DNA of 64,000 bases from contig JAYKKM010000381.1 of assembly GCA_035772405.1 (NCBI GenBank), positions 618,001 through 682,000 of the forward strand, read 5' to 3'. The position numbers and the translations under genes are program-made. Source of the DNA: Chrysogorgia sp. JL179-B06 (Eukaryota > Cnidaria > Anthozoa > Scleralcyonacea > Chrysogorgiidae). The notes below the pieces were generated by a model. It worked only from the letters and a program-made list of their open reading frames with translations. It ran no database searches and was not told the DNA's origin. Positions 33,010 through 45,719 of this stretch are shown here, one piece after another (the stretch's first letter is position 1; every line of letters begins with the position of its first letter).

Positions 33010-35000
33010 TGCACATTGATTCAACAGTGAAATACAAAGAACGTTTGGGAATTGAGCGAATTCGCTCAATATTTGAGTTTTAATTTTGAGTAATAATTAC
33101 ATAAGTACATTACATAAATACATTACATAAGTACAATTTTTATACGAAGGGTGTACACGTTCTCGTAATACAATAGACACATATATGTTATGTATTTAGA
33201 TTCGGTAATTCCAAAACTGTTTTCAGAATTGAAATCGCCAAATATTGGCCGAGATATAACGTTCAAAATCTACGTACGACGAACCGGTCTTTTGGGATTT
33301 GTTATCGACAGACGCGGTATGGGCACTGGGGACCATGGATTGAGAAAAGAAACTATAGGGGTGGGGTGGGGTGGGGGTAGTGCTAGAAAAGGCAAGCGAG
33401 GGAATTGTTGCGGATTCGTATTTCTAGTTTACATGGGAAATCGGCGCGTAGTCAGGTCGGCCTGAAGTGTTCAGGTCTAGCAACCGACCCGAGTTTAGGC
33501 TAACCTGTGTACAGCCGGGAACCTCGTGGATTATAGCCGGGTGTATGCAGGGCGTACACAGGCTAAGGCAAAATAATATTTTGGGCTCGCATTTTGAGTT
33601 TGCCTAAGTAACCAGGCCTTATCCAAAATGGCAGCCAATATTGGGGTTAGGGTCAGACAACTCGTTAGGCGGTGGGTTAGAGTTAGAAAACTCGTTAGGT
33701 GGGGGGTTAGGGTTAGGATCTTTGTTGTTTTGGGGTTAGTGGTTATTTACATGGTTAAGTGACAAAATTCTGACGATTATATAGCTCCCATTTTAGCTAA
33801 TACTGGCGGCCATTTTGAATAAGGCCTGGTTACACAGGAAATTTCGAAAAACGAGCACAAAATATTATTCTGCCAGGCTGGTTTAGGTCGGCGTGACCTG
33901 AATCTCAGGCAGGACCCAGGTCAGTCGGACCTGAACTCAGGCGAGCCTCGTGTAAGCACCACCTTACATGGCGTGATTGAGAAGATAATAGGAGATAGCT
34001 AATTAAAAAACACAATTAATATTTACATTGTCTATTATGTCTAATGTTATAATGGGTGTTAAGAGGTCGTAGGCCATGTGCCTCTTTGTGTAAGACCGTG
34101 AGAAAATGTCTATCAATTGTCTTTAAACCAATTTCTTTAATACACGATTCGAAAAGGGATTCCGCGTGCTTTCGTATAACCGCGAACTCGTTTTGCCATT
34201 TATACGATAATAAGGACCTAATGTGAGTGTTTTCGGAAGAAATAATTGGTGTAAATCCATTGTTGCTAGCTTACTGCATTTATCACCGTAGTTATCCCAA
34301 AATATCCCTCAATTCATCTGCACCTGTTAAGCCCCAAGCGTGATGCTTCTTCGCCGATCCTCGGGAGTTTTATTGATATTAGAGACCTTAAGATCTACGA
34401 CGGCAACCTAGGACCATAGATTTAGGAGCTTAGGACGGGCACGTCGTTCAAACAAAAGAATCTTTATGCGAAACAAAAAGAATGTATCATGTTTATTCCC
34501 AAGAGTAGTCTCAACGCCGTTCTCGTTCTGTTTACAACGCCATTGAGAACATGTTCACGTCTTTAGGACGACGGTAACTCACGGAGAGATGACAGCTGTT
34601 CCTTAAGACTACCTTAAACACAGACACTACAATCGTTTTAGAAATATTGAAGCGTTTTGTAGATCATAAAACAAACTGGAGTGTCAAATACGCGCTAGTC
34701 AATCGACCGTGGTTTCGTGCAAATGCTAAAATTTATATTGCTTTCACTGCCGTCGCCGTCCTAGGTTGCCGTCGTAGATGGCTTAAGTTTGGTTCGAGGG
34801 TGGGGCGTTTTGACCTGTTCGTCCAAAGTAATTCCAAGCCTTTGTGACATTGAGAGATGGATGCCTCGTGGTAGAAGCTGTCATCGTCTTTAAAATACCA
34901 GTTAAGAACTTGGTTCTCCCCATTCATTTCAATTAATACAATGAAAGTAAATTCTAACAAAATGCTAATCTGTGTTTTTTAACATTTTACAGCTCATAGA

Positions 35001-35268
35001 CATGTGTGGTTACCACACATCGTCGCATCTCTATGAGCTGGGAGACACAGGTTCAAAGCCTGGGTCGGACCACCACTCAGGGTCTTAAAAATAATCGAGG
35101 AGAAAGTGCTGCCTGTGCAATAATATCAGCAAATGGTAAGACTTTCGGGTCTTCTCGGATAACGACCTTAAATCGTAGGCCCTCGGAACCCCTATCAATT
35201 GGGCTTCTCACCTATTTGGGTATTCCGTTCACCAAACAGTGATAAATCAAATAAACTAAACTAAACTA
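35001..35268 (+). mobile_element. tRNA-derived SINE, copy 1
   Basis: The head TGTGGTTACCACACAT and a B box region GGTTCAAAGCC are followed by the family body (GTGCTGCCTGTGCAATAATA, then TCTTCTCGGATAACGACCTT) and an (AAACT)n tail. Confidence 0.8.
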
Positions 35269-36289
35269 TCTTTAGCCTGCGTATTTCAGCAAAATGCCAC
35301 TTGTGAAGCTCGCCGATCGCACTGGAATGAAGAAGTATACTCTGAGGTTGTCGAATCCGGTTGTAAAAATTATCGATGCTTAATTTACAATCATCCATTG
35401 ACAAGGTTTTCTGTAGTCGTAATTAATTTTATTGTCGAATAAAGTGATATTTGATGGTGTGTGTTTATCCCACATGCTGGGATATTTGATTAAATTTTAT
35501 TAATATTTCTTGCCAAACAGTATGGGGCAGTTTGGCCAAAACTTCTCATGAAAAGTCAAATGTGCCACACATATGCCTGACCTCCCCTTATGAGTGGGGC
35601 TTAACCTTGATAGGTGCAGAAATGCTTAACGAATCTGAACATTTTTATTTCGGATAGGAATCCGAAAAGTTTCCTGTCGTGTAAACGTAGTTTTCGTCTT
35701 TATAAAGCGATATAAAAGTGCTGTGAAGCGAAGATAGTGTAGAAATAACAATTGCCATGCATTACTTAACGATGGAGAAAAATTCTTTATTGCCTCCATA
35801 TTTGAAGATACAAAGTTATTTAAAAATAGAAAAATAAATAATTACATATTTTTGTTATTTTTGAAATAAATATAGCTAACTGTTTTAATTGTCTCAGAGA
35901 TATACTCTGGAACACCAAAATAAAATTATTTTAACAGATCTCTTCTGTGTTCTTGCAGTGTCCCCACGTCTCCAAAGAGAGTATATAAAAGGCTGTCATC
36001 ATTCAACATATTGAGCTTGGCTGAAATTTCTATAGGCATGAGACAATCTCTCAACCAATACTAAATCGTTCTCGTATTACAACTGTTTCTTGACAATAAA
36101 GCATAGCGTGCTTGACAAAAATTTTAAAATGCCGGCCACAAGAATTACAAAACATCTTTGTCGTTTCCATTGAACCGCATGCACACCAGCAACAAGGAAT
36201 GATCCACAAAGGATGTTAACAATTGTACACACACGTTCCTTCATTGAAATATTTTCTTGTGCTAGTTTTAACCACATACTATAGGTGCC

Positions 36290-36870
36290 AAGAGTGAATG
36301 AGTGGGTGAGTGAGGGAGGGAGGGAGTGAAGGAGTGAGGTAGGGAGTGAAGGAGTGAGGTAGGGAGTGAAAGAGTGAGTGAGTGGATGAGTGAGGCAGGG
36401 AGTGAGTGAGTGAGCGAGTGAGTGCGTGAGGGAGATGGTTAGGGAGATAGTTAGGGAGTGTGTGGGTGAGTAAGGGAGGGAGGGAAAGTGAGTGAGATAG
36501 TTAGGGAGTGAGTGAGTGAGCGAGCGAGTGAGGGAGGGGGGAAGGGAGCGAGCGAGTGAGTGAGTGAGCGAGTGAGGGAGCGAGTGAGTGCGTGAAAGTG
36601 AGTGAGTAAGTGCGTGCGTGCGTGCGTGAAAGAGTGAGTGAGGGGGGAAGGGAGCGAGCAAGCGAGTGAGCGAGCGAGTGAGGGAGTGAGTGAGGGAGTG
36701 AGGGAGTGCGTGAGTGAGTGAAAGTGAGTGAGTGAAAGTGAGTGAGTGAGTGCGTGCGTGAAAGTGAGTGAGTGAGGGAGAGAGGGAGGGAGGGAGGGAG
36801 CGAGTGAAAGTGAGTGAGGGAGTGCGTGAGTGAGGGAGGGAGTGCGTGAAATCGAGTGAGTGAGCTGGAC
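36290..36870. repeat. GAGT/GAGG minisatellite, unit 1
   Basis: Interleaved GTGAGTGAGTGAGGGAGGGA units with occasional GCGTGC and AAAGT. On the minus strand this reads as Ser/Leu/Thr/His-rich ORFs that are not genes. Confidence 0.95.
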
Positions 36871-36944
36871 GAAGGGTGAGAACAATAATTGAAGAAAAGA
36901 TAAACTCACAAATCGTGGCAAGTATACAAATAAAATAATCTAGA

Positions 36945-37080
36945 AGGTTGGTGTACTGTCGAAATAGTGTGTACGAGGTCTAACGTTTCGAGCGAAGGCC
37001 CTTCGTCACAGAGTGAAACGGACAGTCTTTTAGCTTCGTATATAGGAACCTCGCAAATCCGACCTAAAATCAACAGTGCG
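36945..37080 (-). repeat. Penelope-like terminal fragment in unit 1
   Basis: Minus-strand text has GTGACGAAGGGCCTTCGCTC directly followed by GAAACGTTAGACC. The U-G-A-C-G-A, short stem and GAAAC arrangement resembles the hammerhead of Penelope-like elements, but the first core C is a G here. Confidence 0.4.
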
Positions 37081-37453
37081 TGAAATCTAAGCTGAACTGC
37101 TGACGACGTTAAGCTGATTGTCCACCGAAAATTCCATGTAAATAAAGAATGTGTAACAACGTGGTATAATATCCCTCATTTATTCAAACACTATATTTAT
37201 TTGGTACTTGAGATCCGATATTATCTTTGATAACCTTTGACGCGCAACTCGTGCATGCAAACACGCAATTTCAATTGCAAAATGATTCATTGCCTGATTA
37301 TCCTCTTGACCTTCCTAATTGCTACATGCTTACGTAAAGTGAAACATGTGCCAATATCATTCATTAATGTTCCTTAATTATGTGTTATAGTATATATGTT
37401 TCATATTTGTATGGCGATACTGATTTCATAAAATTAACAAACTATTTTACTGT

Positions 37454-37690
37454 TTGAGACGAATTGAGTCGACTAAAGCAAGAGCTCTCAAGACTACAGC
37501 TCTTAAACCGAACTTCGGCGTTTTTAACAATATACCTGTTTTACTTCGAACATACAAACAAACAATTTTACCTATTTTAGATTACTGTTCTATTGTTTGG
37601 CATGATTGCGGTTCCATTCAAACAATCCGTGTTGAAAAAATGCAAAACCGACCAATGAGAACTATCCTAAACGAACTAAAGAGCAAGTGA
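37454..37690 (+). pseudogene. LINE reverse-transcriptase tail, unit 1
   Basis: It encodes RTYKQTILPILDYCSIVWHD, then IQTIRVEKMQNRPMRTILNE, the block before the C-terminus of non-LTR reverse transcriptases. A short open fragment only. Confidence 0.65.
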
Positions 37691-39546
37691 CGTCTTTTTA
37701 GATTTTTAACAATTTTTTAAACCATAAATAAATTAGATTGTCCAGAACATGCAGTTGACTGACATTTTCAAATTGCGGAGCTCCATTCGTTTACTAAATA
37801 ACTGTTTTCAGAATTGAAATCGCCAAATATTGGCCGAGATATAACGTTCAAAATCTACGTACGACGAACCGGTCTTTTGGGATTTGTTATCGACAGACGA
37901 GTCCATGGATTGGGAAAAGAAACTCTAGGGGTGGGGTGGGGTGGGGGTAGAAAAGGCGAGCGACTGAGCGAGGGAATTGTCGCGGATTCGTATTTCTAGT
38001 TTACATGGGAAATCGGCGCGTAGTCAGGTCGGCCTGAAGTGTTGAGGTCTAGCAACCGACCCGAGTTTAGGCTAACCTGTGCACAGCCGGGAACCTCGTG
38101 GATTATAGCCGGGTGTATGCAGGCCGTACACAGGCTAAGGCAAAATAATATTTTGGGCTCGCATTTTGAGTTTGCCTAAGTAACCAGGCCTTATCCAAAA
38201 TGGCAGCCAATATTGGGGTTAGGGTCAGACAACTCGTTAGGCGGTGGGTTAGAGTTAGAAAACTCGTTAGGTGGGGGGTTAGGGTTAGGATCTTTGTTGT
38301 TTTGGGGTTAGTGGTTATTTACATGGTTAAGTGACAAAATTCTGACGATTATATAGCTCCCATTTTAGCTAATACTGGCGGCCATTTTGAATAAGGCCTG
38401 GTTACACAGGAAATTTCGAAAAACGAGCACAAAATATTATTCTGCCAGGCTGGTTTAGGCCGGCGTGACCTGAATCTCAGGCAGGACCCAGGTCAGTCGG
38501 ACCTGACCTCAGGCGAGCCTCGTGTAAACACCACCTTACATGGCGTGGTTGAGAAGATAATAGGAGATAGCTAATTAAAAAACACAATTAATATTTACAT
38601 TGTCTATTGTGTCTAATTTATAATGGGTGTTAAGAGGTCGTAGGCCATGTGCCTCTTTGTGTAAGACCGTGAGAAAATTTCTATCAATTGTCTTCAAACC
38701 AATTTCTTTAATACCCGCGTGCTTTCGTATAACCGCGAACTCGTTTTGCCATTTATACGATAATAATGACCTAATATGAATGTTTTCGGAAGAAATAATT
38801 GGTGTAAATCCATTGTCGCCAGCTTACTGCATTTATCACCGTAGTAACGTTATCCCCAAATATCCCTCAATTCATCTGCACCTGTTAAGCCCCAAGCGTG
38901 ATGCTTCTCCCCGATCCTCGGGAGTTTGATTGATATTAGAGACCTTAAGTTCTACGACGGCAACCTAGGACCATAGATTTAGGAGCTTAGGACGGGCACG
39001 TCGTTCAAACAAAAGAATATTTATGCGAAACAAAAAGAATGTATCATGTTTATTCCCAAGAGTAATTTCAACGCCGTTCTCGTTCTGTTTACAACGCCAC
39101 TGAGAGCATTTTCACGTCTTTAGGACGACGGTAACTCGCGGAGAGATGACAGCTGTTCCTTAAGACTACCTTAAACACAGACACTACAATCGTTTTAGAA
39201 ATATTGAAGCGTTTTGTAGATCATAAAACAAACTGGAGTGTCAAATACGCTAGTCAATCGACCGTGGTTTCGTGCAAATGCTAAAATTTATATTGCTTTC
39301 ACTGCCGTCGCCGTCCTAGGTTGCCGTCGTAGATGGCTTAAGTTTGGTTCGAGGGTGGGGCGTTTTGACCTGTTCGTCCAAAGTAATTCCAAACCTTTGT
39401 GACATTGAGAGATGGATGCCTCGTGGTAGAAGCTGTTATCGTCTTTAAAATACCAGTTATAAACTTGGTTCTCCCCATTCATTTCAATAAATACAATGAA
39501 AGTAAATTCTAACAAAATGCTAATCTGTGTTTTTAAACATTTTACA

Positions 39547-39811
39547 GCTCATGTGTGGTTACCACACATCGTCGCATCTCTATGAGCTGAGAGACACAGG
39601 TTCAAAGCCTGGGTCGGACTTAGGGTCTTAAAAATAATTGAGGAGAAAGTGCTGCCTTTGCAATAATATCAGGAAATGGTAAAACTTTCGGGTCTTCTCG
39701 GATAACGACCTTAAATCGTAGGCCCTCGGAACCCCTATCAATTGGGCTTATCGCCTATTTGGGTATTCCGTTCACCTAAAAGTGATAAATCTACTAAACT
39801 AAACTAAACTA
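39547..39811 (+). mobile_element. tRNA-derived SINE, copy 2
   Basis: Duplicated copy of 35001-35268, lacking the ACCACCACTC segment after GGGTCGG. Confidence 0.8.
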
Positions 39812-40839
39812 TCTTTAGTCTGCGTGTTTCAGCAAAATGCCACTTCTAAAGCTCGCCGATCGCACTAGAATGAAGAAGTATACTGTGAGGTGGTTGAATC
39901 TGGCTGTAAAAATTATCGATGCTTAATTTACAATCATGCATTGACAAGGTTTTCTGAAGTCGTAATTAATTTTATTGTCGAATAAAGTGATATTTGATGG
40001 TGTGTGTTTATCCCACATGCTGGGATATTTGATTAAATTTTATTAATATTCCTTGCCAAACAGTATGGGGCAGTTTGGCCAAAACTTCTCATGAAACGTC
40101 AAATATGCCACACATAAGCCTGACCTCCCCTGATGAGTGGGGCTTAACCTTGATAGGTGCAGAAATGCTCAACGAATCTGAACATTTTTATTTTGGATAG
40201 GAATCCGAAAAGTTTCCTGTCGTGTAAACGTAGTCTTCGTCTTTAAAGCGATATAAAAGTGCTGTGAAGCGAAGGTAGTGTGGAAATAATAATTGCCATG
40301 CATTACTTAATGATGGAGAAAAATTATTTATTGCCTCCATATTTGAAGATACAAAGTTATTTCAAAATAGAAAAATAAATAAGCACATATTACATCTTTT
40401 TGTTATTTTTGAAATAAATATAGCTAACTGTTTTAATTGTCTCAGAGATATATCTGCAACACCAAAATAAAATTGTTTTAACAGATCTCTTCTGTGTTCT
40501 TGCAGTGTCCCCACGTCTCCAAAAAGATATATAAAATGGTGTCATCATCCAACATATTGAGCTTGGCTCAAATTTCTATAGGCAGACAATCTGTCAACCA
40601 ATTCCAAAATCGTTCTCTTATTACAACTGTTTCTTGACAATAAAGCATAGCGTGCTTGACAAAATTTTTAAAATGCCGGCCACAAGAATTACAAAACATA
40701 TCTTTGTCATTTCCATTGAACCGCATGCACACCAGCAACAAGGAATGATCCACAAAGGATGTTGACAATTGTACACACACGTTCCTTCATTGAACTCTTT
40801 TCTTGTGCTAGTTTTAACCACATACTCGGTGCCAAACTA

Positions 40840-41245
40840 GGAGTGAGTGAATGGGTGTGTGAGTGAGGGAGGGAGTGAGTGAAAGTGAGCGAGTGAGGGA
40901 GCGAGTGAGGGAGTGAGGGAGGGAGAGAGGGAGGGAGAGGGAGTGAGTGCATGAAAGTGAGTGAGTGAGGGAGCGAGTGAGTGAGCGAGTGAGAGAGTGA
41001 GGGAGGGAGGGAGGGAGAGGGAGAGAGAGAGAGAAAGAGCTACCGAGCGAGTGAGTGAGTGAGTAATAATGATATAATAATGATAATAGTAATAATGATA
41101 GAGTGAGTGAGTGAGTGAGTAAGTGAGTGAGTGGGTGAGTGAGTGAGTAACAATGATATAATGATAATAGTAGAGTGAGTGAGTGAGTGAGTGAGTGAGA
41201 GAGTGAGTGAGTGAGTGAGTGAGTGAGTGAGTGAGTGAGTAAGCT
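40840..41245. repeat. GAGT minisatellite, unit 2
   Basis: Shorter equivalent of 36290-36870, broken by TAATAATGATA stretches at 41065-41100 and 41147-41172. Confidence 0.95.
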
Positions 41246-41837
41246 GGACGAAGGGTGAAAACAACAATTGTAGAAAATATAAACTCACAAATCCTGGCAA
41301 GTACATCAATAAATAAATAAATACCCTAAACGGTCTATAACGTTTCGAGTGAAGGCCCTTCGTCACAGAGTGAAACGGACAGTCTTTTAGTTTCGTCAGG
41401 AACCTCACAAATGCAGCCTAATAATCAACCGAGCGTGAAATCTAAGCTGAAGACGTTGAGCTGATTGTCCACCGAAAATGCCATGTAAATAAAGAATGTG
41501 TAAACAACGTGGTATAATATCCCTCATTTATTCAAACACTATATTTATTTGGTACTTGAGATCCGATATAATCTTTGATAACCTTTGACGCGCAACTCGT
41601 GCATGCCAACACGCTATTTCAATTGCAAAATGATTCATTGCCTGATTATCCTCTTGACCTTGCTAATTGCTACATGCTTGCGTAAAGTGAAACATGTGCC
41701 AATATCATTCATTAATGTTCCTTAATTATGTGTTATAGTATATGTTTCATATTTGTATGGCGATACTGATTTCATAAAATTAACAAACTATTTTACTGTT
41801 TGAGACGAATTGAGTCGACTAAAGCAAGAGCTCTCAA

Positions 41838-42000
41838 GACTTCGAATATACAAACAAACAATTTTACCTATTTTAGATTACTGTTCTATTGTTTGGCATG
41901 ATTGCGGTTCCATTCAAACAATCCGTGTTGAAAAAATGCAAAACCGACCAATGAGAACTATCCTAAACGAACGACAGAGCAAGTGCAAACAGGAAATGAG
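41838..42000 (+). pseudogene. LINE reverse-transcriptase tail, unit 2
   Basis: It encodes YKQTILPILDYCSIVWHDCG and onward as in unit 1, with an internal deletion before it. Confidence 0.65.
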
Positions 42001-42070
42001 CTGAAACGGTTATCCTGCAGTAGATGACGTTTTTTTAGATTTTTAACAATTTTTAGAATAAAAATTAGAT

Positions 42071-44190
42071 TAAATTATTATTATTATTATTATTATTAAA
42101 TCAACAAAATAAACGGTCATCCGACGTCTAGTAAAACACATTGAATTCGTATAGACTCTATAGAGAGTTAAATTCTTCTTGAAAACTATGGTAAACTAAC
42201 TCACCACTAGAATTGCTACCGCCAAACTGACAGCAATTTCAAAATTGCAGTGATTGTCGGTCAGCTTAAACTTATTGTTCTTGTCCTCTATGGTATATTT
42301 CCATACTGTATGCTGCAATTATCAACTTCTGCTTCCGTTGAAGATTTGCGTAATTGCGAGTCACTCACCGATTTATCTTGTACACCATTGCGACAGAGAT
42401 CGGCGACACAAATTAGACATTTCGCTTAGAACGTTATTGCCATTATAATCATAGGGACACAATGATATATGCCTGAATGAAATGCGACGTTTGGAATAGG
42501 GTGTATAAGAGCACTTATTAACACTATACCGCTATCTTCGCTATAGGTATCTCTAAATTATACTCGCAGCTGCCGAATCAAAACATCTGGGCACTCGTTT
42601 GTTACAGAAGAGGACCCTGCTAATATCTTGCAAGACACTGTTTCAACACGCGTTTGAAGCGTCCCTGCTAGCATCAAAAACCACAGGGTGCATTCTCACG
42701 AAACAATGATATCTGATTGCTCATTTGCTTGCTAGAGCATGCGACGGGGCTGCGTTCACAGATACAATAATCGCCAAATTGGAAAGTTTTATAGTAAGCT
42801 GTATTAAGTAAGCGTTTATCGTAGTTTTGCCAGTTTTGTCGAAATTCGAGTTTTTACATGGCAAATATTTGTATGTTCTGTTATACGACGCACCGGCCTG
42901 CACCAGTGACTTGAAGCACACAAACGCATGTGTATCTGTGGATCCCAAGATATGTAAATGATGTTGAAGTAACTGGCGTTGAAATTTGCCGATAGCCAAT
43001 GGCAAGCCAAGAATAACTTCACCATTCAAGGAAGCTTTTATTCGCCAACCTTAAACATCTATAGATTAAATAGCAACAAAGAAAGTGAAATAAAAACAGA
43101 GAACGTGGTAACACACAAGTGCTCGCACTGATCATTCGCAACAGATTCCGTGGTCTCTCCTTTTTTTGAACTAGTGCGTGTGCCATACATACTTTGGACA
43201 ATAAACGTCTGATTCAGTAAGTATACAATAATATATATTAGCTACATTTTAATATTTATACTATATAGAACTATATAAAACTAACATTTAAAGGAAAACC
43301 TTCACCGCATAGCGACAATGAAAATGAAAATCTTTTGGCACTGCTTGAAATGTTTTGAAATGTTTTGGCATACTGTGATTACTCGATGTATTTCCTCATC
43401 TTGGTATACATCCTGTATCCACCAACGAGAAAGGAGGCTGTATTGAGAAAATAGTGGAACACAATCCGCTAAATTACCTGCACTATGGTAACAAATCACA
43501 GTGTAAACCCATAGCTTAACTTAGTTTCGAACTCCACAAGTCTAGGTTAGTTTAGAATGAGAAAATGTTACGAACTCTGTAAGGTGGAGTTATTTTTGGA
43601 CAACGGTGCAGACAGTGTTAAACAGACCAAGGATAATAGAGTTAAATTGAACTGCGAATGCGATTTCTACGAGCTGCTAGCAGCTTCTTTACTTTTAAAG
43701 CACTTCCTGTAATTAGCAAGTCAACGTTAAACTTAACAAATCGACAATGCCGTCTTGCCAGTTCGTCGTCGCGCACATTAAGATATTCTCGCTGACATTC
43801 GTGTGTATATGTGGAACTATTTGCCCTGTAAATGTCGAATTAAATATTTGTTTTTGGATGAAAAACTCATTGAAATGCCAAATAAAGCACTGTCTTACGT
43901 AAGAACGTGCACGTCCGACGGTATCTACATCTTCTTTAATACTGAACAAGCTTCTTATGCCTGCTTAAAGCTGTGGTTACGCTCGCCAATTCGTCTCATC
44001 AATTCGTCTTAACGATTTCTGTCGCAATGACACCGTCTCGTTACACCGACCGACCATTTTGGAATTAGTGTTGGCAATCGCCGCAGCAATTTCAAATTGC
44101 CTGTCATTGCGAGGCCAAAACGTCGGATAGTAAGCTATATTTTCATCTCAATTAGCTTAAACTGATCATCGTCGTGATCCATTTTCTTGA
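42071..44190. other. No host gene recognised; dispersed noncoding repeats
   Basis: 42220-42440 shares short blocks with 43990-44170 and 44600-44730 (TCAACTTCTGCTTC, GCAATTTCAAA, GACAGAAAT). Minus-strand ORFs near 42720-43030 overlap in two frames and have no recognisable domain. 43700-44050 has transposon-like ends (AGCTGTGGTTACGCTCGCCA) but I could not define an element. Confidence 0.3.
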
Positions 44191-44531
44191 TCTAGTGGTT
44201 ACCACACATGTTTATATGAGCTGGGAGACACAGGTTCAAATCCTGCGTCGGACCACCACTCAGGGTCTTAAAATAGAGATAGATAGATAGATAGATTTAT
44301 TAAGAAAACTACATCGCAGCCAAAGCGGCTGAATTGCGTAATTTACAAGTTTTCATATAATATTATAACTTGAGGAAAAAGTGCTGCCTTTGCAATAATA
44401 CCAGCAAGAGACTTTCAGCTCTTCTCGGATAACGACCTTAAATCGTAGGCCCTCGGAACCCCTATCAATTGGGCTTCTAGCCTGTTGGGGTATTCCAGGC
44501 TATAAGCCGTGATACATCTAATAAACTAAAT
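44191..44531 (+). mobile_element. tRNA-derived SINE, copy 3, with insertion
   Basis: B box GGTTCAAATCC is intact. The body is split at 44272-44372 by a LINE-tail fragment (GATA repeats, then GCGGCTGAATTGCGTAATTT), also found at 4855-4920. Confidence 0.85.
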
Positions 44532-45371
44532 AATCGCTTGAGCTCACAGACACAGGAATTTATATTGCGAAACAAATTTTAAAAAATGTGTACACTACAC
44601 TCATCAACTTCTGCTTCGATTGCAGATTTGAGTTGCAGGTTTGTGACCACATATCACTAATACATTGCGTGTGTATGTTATACAATGCCCATTGCCCAAT
44701 TTATAATCGACGACAGAAATTGGCAAATGGTTAAGTCGTTCATATAATACACAACAATAACTATACGATAAACGATACGATAATTACATACGATCACACT
44801 TGCACTGCACTTGTTCAATACAACGTACCAAATTGATATTTTTAATGGAATGGGAGAATTTCATACTCTATGAACTATCATCACACAACGACAAATCAGT
44901 TCGATCTTCTCATATAATATGGACTCGTATCTTCTCTCCTATTGCCTGCCATATATCGTCCTTTTTCGTATATCTTTAAACATGTATAACTGCGACTTGT
45001 CGTAGAACACGGGATTCTTTTCTGAATTTGAGTATCAGTTGTTCTTCGTCCATATTTATATTGATAATAAAATGGTGATACTGTTGTATGATCATAAGGG
45101 ATGCCATGGTAGTAGGTGGATAATAATGGACGAAGCACAAATGGTAAAATTGTAAACAAAAGCGGTGATTGGTCAATAAGTTTATCATTATCGTCCAGTT
45201 GAAAAAAAATCGCTCTGGCGAGCGATTTTGAAGTCGCTATCCGGTTATCGTCGAACGACATCGTTATTGTTGAAGTGTGAGAGGCAACGTGCAATTTTAT
45301 AGGTGAACGATTTTAACGATTATCATTATCGTGTCGTTATCGTATCGTTGTCTATCTTTTGTACAAGCTGT
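44532..45371. other. No gene supported
   Basis: The minus-strand ORF 44896-45294 overlaps another frame and has no recognisable domain. Stretches such as AACGATACGATAATTAC and its near complement at 45310-45350 suggest a decayed inverted-repeat element. Confidence 0.3.
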
Positions 45372-45625
45372 TGTGGTCTAGTGGTTACCACACATGCCTA
45401 TGAGCTGGGAGACACAGGTTCATATCCTGGGTCGGACCACCACTCAGGGTCTTAAAAACAATTGAGGAGAAAGTGCTGCCTTTGCAATAATATCAGCAAA
45501 CGGTAAGACTTTCGGGTCTTCTCGGATAACGACCTTAAATCTTAGGCCCTCGGAACCCCTATCAATTGAGCTTCTAGCTTGTTGGGGGTATTCCGTTCAC
45601 CTAAGAGTGATAAATCTACTAAACT
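45372..45625 (+). mobile_element. tRNA-derived SINE, copy 4
   Basis: A box TGGTCTAGTGG fits TRGYNNARNNG exactly. The B box is GGTTCATATCC. The body and (AAACT) tail match the other copies. It is the best-preserved head. Confidence 0.88.
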
Positions 45626-45719
45626 AGTGTGACCGGGGCCTTAAAGGTCGCTATTACAACTGAGTTTCGAGATCTTATTTTAAAGATCTAGACGATACGG
45701 TTATCGATGTACGATTGTT

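Larger units (their letters stand above)
33211..37740. repeat. Tandem duplication, unit 1 (about 4.5 kb)
   Basis: It matches 37798-42070 in direct order. Both begin at CTGTTTTCAGAATTGAAATC and end at TTTTTAGATTTTTAACAATT. The offset is about 4585 bp at the left and 4335 bp at the right, mostly from different GAGT minisatellite lengths. Contents in order: a Gly/TTAGGG-like stretch, unique AT-rich DNA, a SINE, a GAGT minisatellite, Penelope-like sequence and a LINE tail. No host gene was seen. Confidence 0.9.
37798..42070. repeat. Tandem duplication, unit 2
   Basis: Second copy of 33211-37740. It has small deletions (for example in the LINE tail and near 38715), and its minisatellite includes AATAATGATA interruptions. 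Confidence 0.9.

Noticed and set aside
36077..36921. Ser/Leu/Thr-rich ORFs of 156-194 codons
   Set aside because: They are the reverse strand of a GAGT/GAGG minisatellite.
40135..40175. Hammerhead ribozyme starting at CTGATGAGTGGGGC
   Set aside because: The GAAA box is not placed after a paired stem II and stems I and III do not form.
42721..43029. Gene on the minus strand (102 codons)
   Set aside because: Two overlapping frames, no domain, no splice partner, and a repeat-rich setting.
44896..45294. 132-codon ORF on the minus strand
   Set aside because: No recognisable domain; a second overlapping ORF in another frame and inverted-repeat surroundings point to transposon debris.
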